Shown here: positions 1 through 5,473 of the stretch, piece by piece
Layout: every line of letters starts with the position of its first letter
Numbering within the stretch: position 1 is the first letter of the stretch
DNA from: Mageeibacillus sp. UBA3708
Lineage (GTDB): Bacteria; Bacillota; Clostridia; Saccharofermentanales; Saccharofermentanaceae
Direction: 5' to 3'
DNA length: 6,307 nt
NCBI GenBank assembly: GCA_002371375.1
Contig: DFIB01000218.1
Location: 1 to 6,307 of the forward strand
Position numbers and translations under genes: made by a program
The notes under the pieces: generated by a model
The model's database searches: none
Seen by the model: the letters and a program-made list of their open reading frames with translations, nothing else
What the model was told of the DNA's origin: nothing

Positions 1-162
1 TCTCTGATAAGTAAGGATGAGGTGCAGAAGAGCGAGGCAAAAGGGCTTGTGGATAAGCTTTTCGCGGGGTCAAAGAAAGCTTTGTTCTCGGCGCTTCTCG
101 AAGATGAAGAGCTAACAGATGACGAGATAAGCGAACTCAGGGATCTGATAGATAACAGGTAA
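1..162 (+). CDS. BlaI/MecI-family transcriptional repressor, C-terminal fragment (5' end outside window)
   Basis: Frame 1 is open from the window edge for 53 residues to a TAA at 160-162. The fragment contains LVDKLFAGSKKALFSALL, then an acidic stretch, then DEISELRDLID. This is the pattern of the C-terminal dimerisation region of BlaI/MecI repressors, where a 'F.GS....L...L' helix is followed by an 'ls..Ei..L..li' helix. In the family, an N-terminal winged helix binds operator DNA and this C-terminal part dimerises and is cut when the partner membrane protease is activated. The DNA-binding part is not in view, so the call rests on the tail plus the M56 protease gene starting 4 bases after the stop, which is the standard blaI-blaR1 order. 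Its target operators would lie upstream of the window. The family call is fairly safe; the regulated genes are unknown. Confidence 0.85.
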   Translation, partial: SLISKDEVQKSEAKGLVDKLFAGSKKALFSALLEDEELTDDEISELRDLIDNR

Positions 163-166
163 GGTT

Positions 167-1078
167 ATGGGAGAGCTGTTTTACTGGCTTTTGAACATGA
201 GCATTGCAGCCGCGGTCACAGGTACCGTGATCGTGCTGATACGGCTGATCAGGAGGATACCGAGGCGTGTATCGGTGCTGTTATGGATCATTCCCTTTAT
301 CAGGTTCTGCATTCCTTTTGGGATAGGCGGCAAGTACGGGCTGATGGCTTTGCTGTCCGGGTTCACGACGAAGACCGTGCCTGTCTATGAAGGCGATCTG
401 CTTAAGGTATCGATGATGAACTCCGTTCAGGCTGCGGACAGCTATTTTCCGGTTACTTATAGAACTGATCTTCTGGCAGGTGTGTTCAGATACGCTTCGT
501 ATATTTGGGCGCTGACAGCTGCTGTTATCGTTGCCGTCATGACCGTATTGTATGTGACAACCATAAGAGAACTGAAGGATGCAAAAAACCTTAAGGATAA
601 TGTGTATTGTTCAGATAAGATCTTATCGCCTGCAGTCTATGGTGTGTTCAGGCCGAGGATCATCATTCCCGTGACATATAAGGACATGGAGAACCTTGAT
701 CTCGTGATCCTCCATGAACAGTGCCATATAAGAAGGCTTGATAATCTCTGGAGGGTTATCGCGTTCTTCACGGCAGCGGTTCACTGGTTCAATCCGCTCT
801 CCTGGGTATTCCTTAAGTTGTATCTGGCAGACGTGGAACTTGCCTGTGATGAATCGGTATTATCAAGACTTGGAGAAGACGGGAAGAAGCGGTATGCGCA
901 TACGCTCCTTGATGCCCGTCAGAGCAGGACTGTATTCGCATCGTCCTTCGGCGGCGCGAAGATCAGGACAAGGATAGAACACATTTTATCGTTCAGGAAG
1001 ATGACGGCGGTATCAGCCGCGGGACTTTCCATACTGGTGATCGCCATCGCTTACATCCTGTTGACAAACGCAAATTGA
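167..1078 (+). CDS. BlaR1/MecR1-like M56 membrane metalloprotease without sensor domain
   Basis: This 303-residue protein is predicted to be a membrane zinc protease that relays a signal to the BlaI-type repressor encoded just upstream. Membrane segments are visible at about 7-29, 34-54, 107-131 and 281-300. The cytoplasmic M56 core holds SPAVYGVFRPRIIIP (154-168), the zinc motif HEQCH (183-187, His183, Glu184, His187) followed by RRLD, and a second motif VELACDE (223-229) whose Glu224 should be the third zinc ligand. S. aureus BlaR1 and MecR1 carry a penicillin-binding domain of about 250 residues after the fourth membrane segment. Here the protein ends three residues after that segment, so it has no beta-lactam sensor of its own. 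Such short M56 proteins are common in Clostridia. The start at 167 gives the family-typical N-terminus MGELFYWLLNMSI. The ribosome site is weak (AGG at 157-159, inside the end of the repressor gene), which suggests translational coupling. The family is certain; the inducing signal is unknown. Confidence 0.93.
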   Translation: MGELFYWLLNMSIAAAVTGTVIVLIRLIRRIPRRVSVLLWIIPFIRFCIPFGIGGKYGLMALLSGFTTKTVPVYEGDLLKVSMMNSVQAADSYFPVTYRTDLLAGVFRYASYIWALTAAVIVAVMTVLYVTTIRELKDAKNLKDNVYCSDKILSPAVYGVFRPRIIIPVTYKDMENLDLVILHEQCHIRRLDNLWRVIAFFTAAVHWFNPLSWVFLKLYLADVELACDESVLSRLGEDGKKRYAHTLLDARQSRTVFASSFGGAKIRTRIEHILSFRKMTAVSAAGLSILVIAIAYILLTNAN

Positions 1079-1080
1079 AA

Positions 1081-1085
1081 GAAGG
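1081..1085 (+). promoter_or_regulatory. Ribosome binding site of the eight-segment membrane protein gene
   Basis: GAAGG lies six bases before the ATG at 1092 and just after the TGA of the M56 gene. The spacing is good and supports this start, as well as cotranscription with the protease gene. Confidence 0.6.
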
Positions 1086-1091
1086 TTTATT

Positions 1092-2054
1092 ATGACTGAC
1101 AACCAAGAGAAGCTGTACTGGCTGCTGGCTTTATCATGCACTGTTTTGATATCGTTCTACCCGCTCATGATGGGAGGAAGGGTAATAACGGATATGATCA
1201 TTAACGGAACCGTTCTTAAGGAGAACTATCCCAAATACATCATCCCGTATACTCCGATCGCTTTTGCGGTCATCACGGGCGTGCTGTTCATGCCTTTATT
1301 CCTCAAACTGATGAAGAGGTATGCGGTCCTCGGCGGCGCAGCGCTGTCCGTGGCATCATTCTTTGCGTTTGAGACGCTTTTTGAGAATAAGGTGATAGTT
1401 ACGACCGCGGAAGAAGCCGTCAAGCTCGAGGACTGGCAGATGTTCATGTGCTATGCACCAAGGCCACGGACCGTTACGGAGTACAAGCCGCATACTGCAG
1501 TCGAGATACTGATGGGAGATTATTCACCTGCGTTTAAGCTCCATTTCTATCTTATATCAGTCGTATTGATCCTGGCGGTGATCAACAGTGTCTATGGGTT
1601 CGCAAGGATGATAAAGACAGGTGATAAGAGCAGGAGAACTGCGCTGATACTTCAGACCGTATCTGCCGCAACATTCCTCGGGCTTTGTATCCTTGCCTGC
1701 TTTACGGCATTCTGGAGGGACGGCAGTATCAATGTCTCGCCGCTGTCTGCCGTGCTCATGTCGGTCTTCTTTATCCTTCTTGGAGTGACGGTAGGGATCT
1801 TTGCCGGATCCCTGCTGCTCAGGAAGCGTAAGAGTGTTGTCCTGACCGTACCGCCGGTAATAGCGCTTCTTACTACGCTTGTCATGTATATCGGCGAAAT
1901 GATCCTCCTTCACGGACACCTATACCGGTTCGGTTCCGGGTTCCTTTTTGAAGGCCTGGGCAGCATCGTACTGGCGCCTGTTGATCTGATCGTCATACTC
2001 CTGTCAGGTGGGATCACATATCTTCTGATGCTTGCGGCCCGCCCGGGGACTTAA
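1092..2054 (+). CDS. Uncharacterised polytopic membrane protein in the BlaI/M56 operon
   Basis: I do not recognise a named domain in this 320-residue protein. About eight hydrophobic segments can be read, near 8-27, 50-73, 77-95, 150-172, 183-207, 217-242, 248-273 and 290-316. Positive clusters KTGDKSRR (175-182) and RKRK (244-247) fit the inside loops if the N-terminus is cytoplasmic. That model leaves one sizeable outside loop, roughly residues 96-149, with acidic and aromatic content including DWQMFMCYAPRPR. The gene starts 13 bases after the M56 gene stop with its own ribosome site, so it is almost certainly in the same operon. Because the M56 protease lacks a sensor domain, this protein could be its sensing partner, the protected target, or a transport or resistance function controlled by the system. 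All three are inference. I see no ATP-binding motifs, no obvious ABC-2 or MFS signature, and no catalytic motif. Confidence 0.85.
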   Translation: MTDNQEKLYWLLALSCTVLISFYPLMMGGRVITDMIINGTVLKENYPKYIIPYTPIAFAVITGVLFMPLFLKLMKRYAVLGGAALSVASFFAFETLFENKVIVTTAEEAVKLEDWQMFMCYAPRPRTVTEYKPHTAVEILMGDYSPAFKLHFYLISVVLILAVINSVYGFARMIKTGDKSRRTALILQTVSAATFLGLCILACFTAFWRDGSINVSPLSAVLMSVFFILLGVTVGIFAGSLLLRKRKSVVLTVPPVIALLTTLVMYIGEMILLHGHLYRFGSGFLFEGLGSIVLAPVDLIVILLSGGITYLLMLAARPGT

Positions 2055-2089
2055 TGCATTTATAAATTTGCCGGATGAAATCCCACAGG

Positions 2090-2117
2090 CTGACAGGACA
2101 AGCGGACAGTTTATAAT
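2090..2117 (+). promoter_or_regulatory. Candidate sigma-A promoter (distal)
   Basis: CTGACA (2090-2095, one mismatch to TTGACA) is separated by 16 bases from a perfect TATAAT (2112-2117). This would start a transcript near 2124 with a leader of about 90 bases before the CHASE2-HD-GYP gene. The -10 sits at the start of an AT-rich run, so a chance match is possible. Confidence 0.45.
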
Positions 2118-2165
2118 ATATATATAAAAATAATGCCAAATAACAGCATGCAATTCCGTATTGAT

Positions 2166-2174
2166 TGGTATAAT
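2166..2174 (+). promoter_or_regulatory. Candidate extended -10 promoter (proximal) for the CHASE2-HD-GYP operon
   Basis: TGGTATAAT at 2166-2174 is a perfect TATAAT with the TGn extension, which can replace a good -35 in Gram-positive promoters. The region 16-18 bases upstream (around 2145-2152) has no TTGACA-like sequence, in keeping with an extended -10 type. Transcription would begin near 2181, giving a leader of about 32 bases. A short imperfect palindrome, GAGGATATCTTC (2175-2186), overlaps the expected start point and could be an operator, but it is too short to be sure. Confidence 0.55.
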
Positions 2175-2212
2175 GAGGATATCTTCCTGCTATTCTGAAC
2201 ACACGGAGAATT

Positions 2213-4225
2213 ATGTTTAAGAAAACACGTATTATCACAGCAGTCATAATAATCCTTTTTACCGGTATCCTCTCTTATCTTGATGCCTTCGGGGCGATAG
2301 AAGGTTATTATGAGGATATGATGTATCAGAGAAGAGCACCTGTTCCATCTGACATCAAGATAATCGCGATTGATGATACTGCACTTGAGAAGCTTGGCCC
2401 GTATTCGAACTGGAACCGTTCGGTCTTTGCCAAACTGATCGATCTTTTGTATTCCGGAGATAAGGAGCCGAAGATAGTTGGGATTGATGTTGAATTCACG
2501 GGGAAAGGAGATAAAGAGGGCGATGAGTTGTTGGTCCGTGCTGCAGAGGGCCGTAAAGTAGTTCTTGCATCCAAGCTCAATATCACCACCCGAAGTAATC
2601 TTGCTTCCAATACATATGAGTATTATGTCTCTTCTGAAACAACTCCTTTCGAGGCGTTAAGCAACGTGTCTCAAAGAGGGTTTACTAATGCGATCCTCGA
2701 TAAAGACGGATATCTGCGAAGCGTATATACAAGTGTATCCTCTGATGGTGCGAACTATGATTCTTTTGCGATGAGTATCCTTAAAAATACGGGAGAAGCG
2801 ATATCAGATATCCCGTCAGTCGTGGAGATCTTTTATACAGGTAATCCGGGGGACTTTGAGGTTGTATCATTAGCTGATGTTCTGGACGGGAAGGTATCTC
2901 CGGAGCATTTCGCGGATTCAATCGTTCTGGTCGGCGCTTATGAAGATGGAATGATGGATTCTTACCGTGTCCCTGTCAGACATGGCAACCCGATGTACGG
3001 GGTTGAGATCCAGGCAAATACTGTCGATGCTTTGCGTAATGGCAGACTGCTCACAAGACTGCCTGTGTGGACGGCACTTGTCATACTTGCCTGTCTGCTC
3101 GGAATCCTGTCGGTTCTCGCTTACAGAAGACCTATAGGCAGAAGCTGTATATGGGCAGCCGTGATGGCGGCAGGTTATATTGTCTTATGCATTATCCTGT
3201 CAAGAGCGTTCCTGATCAAGCAGCAGCTGTTGTACATACCTCTTGGCATGCTGCTGACCCTTCTCGTATCTCTTGTTGTACGATATGTTGAGAATCAGAA
3301 GAGGCTTGCTTCTGAGATGAAGCAGACACTGTTCTCGATAGCTGATTCAATGGCTGAAGCAATAGAAGGAAGAACTCCTTACAATGCCAATCATACAAAG
3401 AACGTGGCCAAAAGAAGTGTAGAAATGCTGCAATACATCAATAAGCTTCACAGGGAGGGAAAGACAGATTATTCCTTTACCCAAAACGATATTGATCAGA
3501 TGTATCTGGCGGCTATGCTTCATGATATCGGCAAGATGGATGTTCCGCTGGAGGTTATGGATAAGTCGACCAAACTCGGCAATAAAGAGATGGCTCTGAA
3601 GGATCGTCTGGAAATAATAAGGCTTCACCTTCGAAATGATATATTGTCAGGGAAGATCCGGCAGGCTGAAGGTGAAGACCTCATACGGCTGATCGATCAT
3701 TTCACGGAGAATCTCGAAATTTATAACTGCGGCAAGCCTTTGTCTGACGGGGAGCGGGCCGAGATAGAACAGCTTTCCGGAATGACATATAACAGTGAAG
3801 AAGGCAAGGAAATACCATATCTTACGCAGGAGGAACTGGAAGATCTGTTGATAAAGGCAGGGACACTGTCCGATAAAGAGAGAAAAGTAATGCAAAGCCA
3901 TGTTGTATATACGAATAAGATCCTGTCACATGTGCGCTTCGGTGAGAGCTTCAGCAAGGTCTGCAGGATCGCATCCGATCATCATGAGCTTCTGAACGGT
4001 AAAGGATATCCTGGCGGTGTCGGTGCTGAAGATCTTGATGTTATGACCAGGATCCTGACTATCATTGATATCTACGATTCGCTTACAGCGGATGACAGGC
4101 CTTACAAAAAGCCCAAATCTGTTAAGGTTGCATTTGATATACTTGAAGAAGAGGCCGAGGCCGGGAAAGTGGATAAGGAACTGCTGGCGATCGCCAAAGA
4201 GTTGTATCTGAAAGAGGAGGGTTAA
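2213..4225 (+). CDS. CHASE2-sensor HD-GYP protein, predicted cyclic-di-GMP phosphodiesterase
   Basis: This 670-residue membrane signalling protein should sense something outside the cell and hydrolyse cyclic-di-GMP inside. The N-terminal anchor (about 7-24) leads to an extracytoplasmic CHASE2 domain (about 25-283). CHASE2 marks are YEDMMYQRRAPVPSDIKIIA (33-52) with IDD next, NWNRSVFAKLIDLL (66-79), VGIDVEF (89-95), and the late block DSIVLVGAYEDGMMDSYRVP (235-254) followed by MYGVEIQANTVDALRNG. Three membrane segments follow (about 285-304, 312-330, 338-357). The cytoplasmic HD-GYP domain spans about 370-670: His394, HD at 437-438 in MLHDIGK, His563 in QSHVVYTNKIL, HHELLNGKGYP at 590-600, and DIYDSLTADDRPYKKP at 619-634. 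Two departures from the short HD-GYP form are seen: about 125 residues between HD and His563 instead of about 28, and Asn595 where Asp is most common before GKGYP. From memory both occur in a longer known subfamily. The metal-binding residues look intact, so activity is expected. GGAG at 2205-2208 precedes the ATG by four bases. Confidence 0.94.
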   Translation: MFKKTRIITAVIIILFTGILSYLDAFGAIEGYYEDMMYQRRAPVPSDIKIIAIDDTALEKLGPYSNWNRSVFAKLIDLLYSGDKEPKIVGIDVEFTGKGDKEGDELLVRAAEGRKVVLASKLNITTRSNLASNTYEYYVSSETTPFEALSNVSQRGFTNAILDKDGYLRSVYTSVSSDGANYDSFAMSILKNTGEAISDIPSVVEIFYTGNPGDFEVVSLADVLDGKVSPEHFADSIVLVGAYEDGMMDSYRVPVRHGNPMYGVEIQANTVDALRNGRLLTRLPVWTALVILACLLGILSVLAYRRPIGRSCIWAAVMAAGYIVLCIILSRAFLIKQQLLYIPLGMLLTLLVSLVVRYVENQKRLASEMKQTLFSIADSMAEAIEGRTPYNANHTKNVAKRSVEMLQYINKLHREGKTDYSFTQNDIDQMYLAAMLHDIGKMDVPLEVMDKSTKLGNKEMALKDRLEIIRLHLRNDILSGKIRQAEGEDLIRLIDHFTENLEIYNCGKPLSDGERAEIEQLSGMTYNSEEGKEIPYLTQEELEDLLIKAGTLSDKERKVMQSHVVYTNKILSHVRFGESFSKVCRIASDHHELLNGKGYPGGVGAEDLDVMTRILTIIDIYDSLTADDRPYKKPKSVKVAFDILEEEAEAGKVDKELLAIAKELYLKEEG

Positions 4226-4236
4226 TGAGACAATGA
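4216..4236 (+). promoter_or_regulatory. Strong ribosome site with a three-codon mini-ORF before the FecR-protein start
   Basis: GGAGG (4216-4220) lies inside the last codons of the CHASE2-HD-GYP gene. Its nearest ATG (4225-4227) overlaps the TAA of that gene by one base and opens the frame Met-Arg-Gln-stop. The TGA of that frame (4234-4236) overlaps the ATG at 4233 of the FecR-domain gene. The site is 12 bases from the real start, rather long, but only four from the mini-ORF start. Initiation at 4225 with re-initiation at 4233, or direct initiation at 4233, are both possible. Confidence 0.5.
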
Positions 4237-5456
4237 CAGAACGGCTAAAGAAACATATCAACAAAAAGGTCCTGATGATCGCAGTACCGGTGATCATACT
4301 GATTATTGCAGGTATCATCGTACTTGTTTTTCTTAATTCCAATGAGACTTATGAGACTTATGAGACTTATGAGACTTTTAAGTCTTACAGGATCATCAAG
4401 CTCGAGCGATTCGACGGCAAGGTTGAGGTTCAGAGAAACAAAAGTCCGATAGATCTTTTTGCAGGTCTTCAGCTCATAGGCGGTGATGTTTCCTCGACCG
4501 GAGATGAATCGATGATGACGCTGCTCATTGATTCGGATAAGTATATGAGCGTTACGCCTAATACAGTGTTTGAAGTAAATGCGTCGGGGTCTGAGGACAA
4601 CGGGAAAGTCACTATTGATATTATGTCCGGCAAGGCTGTATTTGATGTTAAGAATAAGCTCAGCGGATCATCCACTTTCGAAGTGAATACGCCCAATGCG
4701 ACTACAAGCATCAAGGGAACGACTTTCACGACTTCTTATGATCCTGACCGTAATTCCACTCATGTAAGCTGTGACAAAGGCATGGTCAGTGTTGCCTATG
4801 GAGACGGCAAGACATATGACGTAAAGGCAGGGGAATACGTGACGGTGACAAATGACGTTGTTTCGGATCAGGGTAGTGCTGATGTATTTGAATTTGGTGT
4901 AAGTTTTAAGAACGTCCCAGATTACCTTGATCACTATGATATAGGTATCGGGGGAGATACTGCGGATCGTTACAAGGGGAAGGGGAATATTATTGATGGC
5001 GTGGTCAATAGTGTGTTTGACGACTCCACAAGACAAAGATTGAATTCTTTCTTTGTCGAACAGCTGGATGTATTCTACGAAGACTGCCGAAATGGCAGGG
5101 TCGATGCTATCGAATCTGCCGGCCCTCAAGGCGGACAGCTATCATCTGCACAATATGTTAAGGATGTAACGCCGTTGTTCCGGAAAGAATTTACTGCAGA
5201 CTTTGGAGACGGAATGAAGACATACAGGATCGAAAGGGCTGAATTCTGTCTGGCGTATGATTCCTATATTTATGTTCCTGACAACAGGTTGCTTTGCAGC
5301 AACAGCCCCGATGAAACATTTCCTGAGGTCCATATAGGAAGAGCAAGTCCTCATGACAACGGAACCGGCGGAGAGTACAGGTATACTTATTATTATGCGA
5401 AATCATATGACATATCATTATTCTATTCACCCGTTGATTCCGGCAATGATACATAA
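4233..5456 (+). CDS. Membrane-anchored extracytoplasmic FecR-domain protein
   Basis: This 407-residue protein has a basic cytoplasmic N-terminus (MTERLKKHINKK), one strong membrane segment (about 13-34), and an extracytoplasmic remainder. No lipobox or clear cleavage site is seen, so it is likely a signal anchor. The linker ETYETYETYETF (38-49) is coded by a 9-bp tandem repeat. The FecR domain (about 53-206) is shown by SSTGDESMMTLLIDSDKYMS (87-106), GKAVFDV (133-139), the signature TPNATTSIKGTTF (153-165), and VKAGEYVTV (197-205). In Gram-negative bacteria FecR regulates a sigma factor. Here there is no sigma-factor or TonB-receptor gene nearby, so this is better described as a FecR-type beta domain used for envelope sensing or scaffolding. 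The C-terminal part (about 212-407) matches nothing I know; it is rich in Asp, Gly and Tyr. The gene begins 7 bases after the CHASE2-HD-GYP gene and is surely cotranscribed with it, which points to a shared signalling role. Confidence 0.88.
   Translation: MTERLKKHINKKVLMIAVPVIILIIAGIIVLVFLNSNETYETYETYETFKSYRIIKLERFDGKVEVQRNKSPIDLFAGLQLIGGDVSSTGDESMMTLLIDSDKYMSVTPNTVFEVNASGSEDNGKVTIDIMSGKAVFDVKNKLSGSSTFEVNTPNATTSIKGTTFTTSYDPDRNSTHVSCDKGMVSVAYGDGKTYDVKAGEYVTVTNDVVSDQGSADVFEFGVSFKNVPDYLDHYDIGIGGDTADRYKGKGNIIDGVVNSVFDDSTRQRLNSFFVEQLDVFYEDCRNGRVDAIESAGPQGGQLSSAQYVKDVTPLFRKEFTADFGDGMKTYRIERAEFCLAYDSYIYVPDNRLLCSNSPDETFPEVHIGRASPHDNGTGGEYRYTYYYAKSYDISLFYSPVDSGNDT
4342..4377 (+). repeat. 9-bp tandem repeat, four copies, inside the FecR-protein gene
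   Basis: The unit GAGACTTAT occurs three times exactly (4344-4370) and a fourth time partially (GAGACTT, 4371-4377). The period-9 match also extends two bases to the left, for 36 bases in total. Each unit encodes Glu-Thr-Tyr, giving residues 38-49 directly outside the membrane anchor. As the unit is a multiple of three, copy-number change by replication slippage would alter linker length without breaking the frame. Confidence 0.93.
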
Positions 5457-5457
5457 T

Positions 5458-5461
5458 GGAG
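5458..5461 (+). promoter_or_regulatory. Ribosome binding site used to choose the dihydrouridine synthase start
   Basis: GGAG at 5458-5461, two bases after the FecR-protein stop, is the only good site near this start. Its 12-base spacing to ATG 5474 is long. ATG 5462 is immediately adjacent and too close, and ATG 5456 has no site in front of it. ATG 5474 also gives the family-like N-terminus MKIYFAPLEGITGY. Confidence 0.45.
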
Positions 5462-5473
5462 ATGCCGGATCTG

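Larger units (their letters stand above)
2055..2212 (+). other. Intergenic region with promoters, no gene
   Basis: This 158-base gap separates the BlaI/M56 operon from the CHASE2-HD-GYP operon. It is AT-rich, especially 2111-2134 with a TA-repeat-like run. It holds two candidate promoters, listed separately. I found no strong GC hairpin followed by a T run, so no intrinsic terminator is supported for the left operon, and some read-through into the right operon is possible. Nothing resembling a cyclic-di-GMP riboswitch or another structured leader was recognised. Confidence 0.7.

Noticed and set aside
167..1078. Beta-lactam sensor-transducer BlaR1/MecR1 with its penicillin-binding domain
   Set aside because: The protein ends at residue 303 just after the fourth membrane segment. 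No penicillin-binding motifs (SxxK, SxN, KTG) of a sensor domain follow in this gene or the next.
1557..1919. Antisense open frame of 120 codons opposite the polytopic membrane protein
   Set aside because: The composition is charged and low in structure, with no motif. The sense frame has a ribosome site, operon spacing and membrane segments that fit the positive-inside rule.
2041..2110. Possible intrinsic terminator after the membrane protein gene
   Set aside because: CCCGGG and AATGCATT/ATTTATAAAT are short palindromes, but no stable GC stem followed by a T run can be formed.
2055..2212. Possible cyclic-di-GMP riboswitch before the HD-GYP gene
   Set aside because: Such a leader would be fitting, but neither the conserved core of the class I (GEMM) riboswitch nor paired helices of the right size are visible, and the proximal promoter leaves only about 32 bases of leader.
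3926..4342. Antisense open frame of 138 codons across the HD-GYP/FecR gene junction
   Set aside because: It spans the end of one solid gene and the start of another. Its hydrophobic stretch is the complement of the FecR-protein membrane segment and of conserved HD-GYP codons.
4668..5129. Antisense open frame of 153 codons opposite the FecR-protein gene
   Set aside because: The opposite strand is well supported by FecR motifs. The antisense protein has no recognisable motif and no ribosome site I could see, so it is a shadow frame.
4233..5456. FecR protein as an anti-sigma regulator of an iron-uptake system
   Set aside because: No ECF sigma factor, TonB receptor or secretin-type signal domain is encoded nearby, and the partner gene is a CHASE2-HD-GYP protein.
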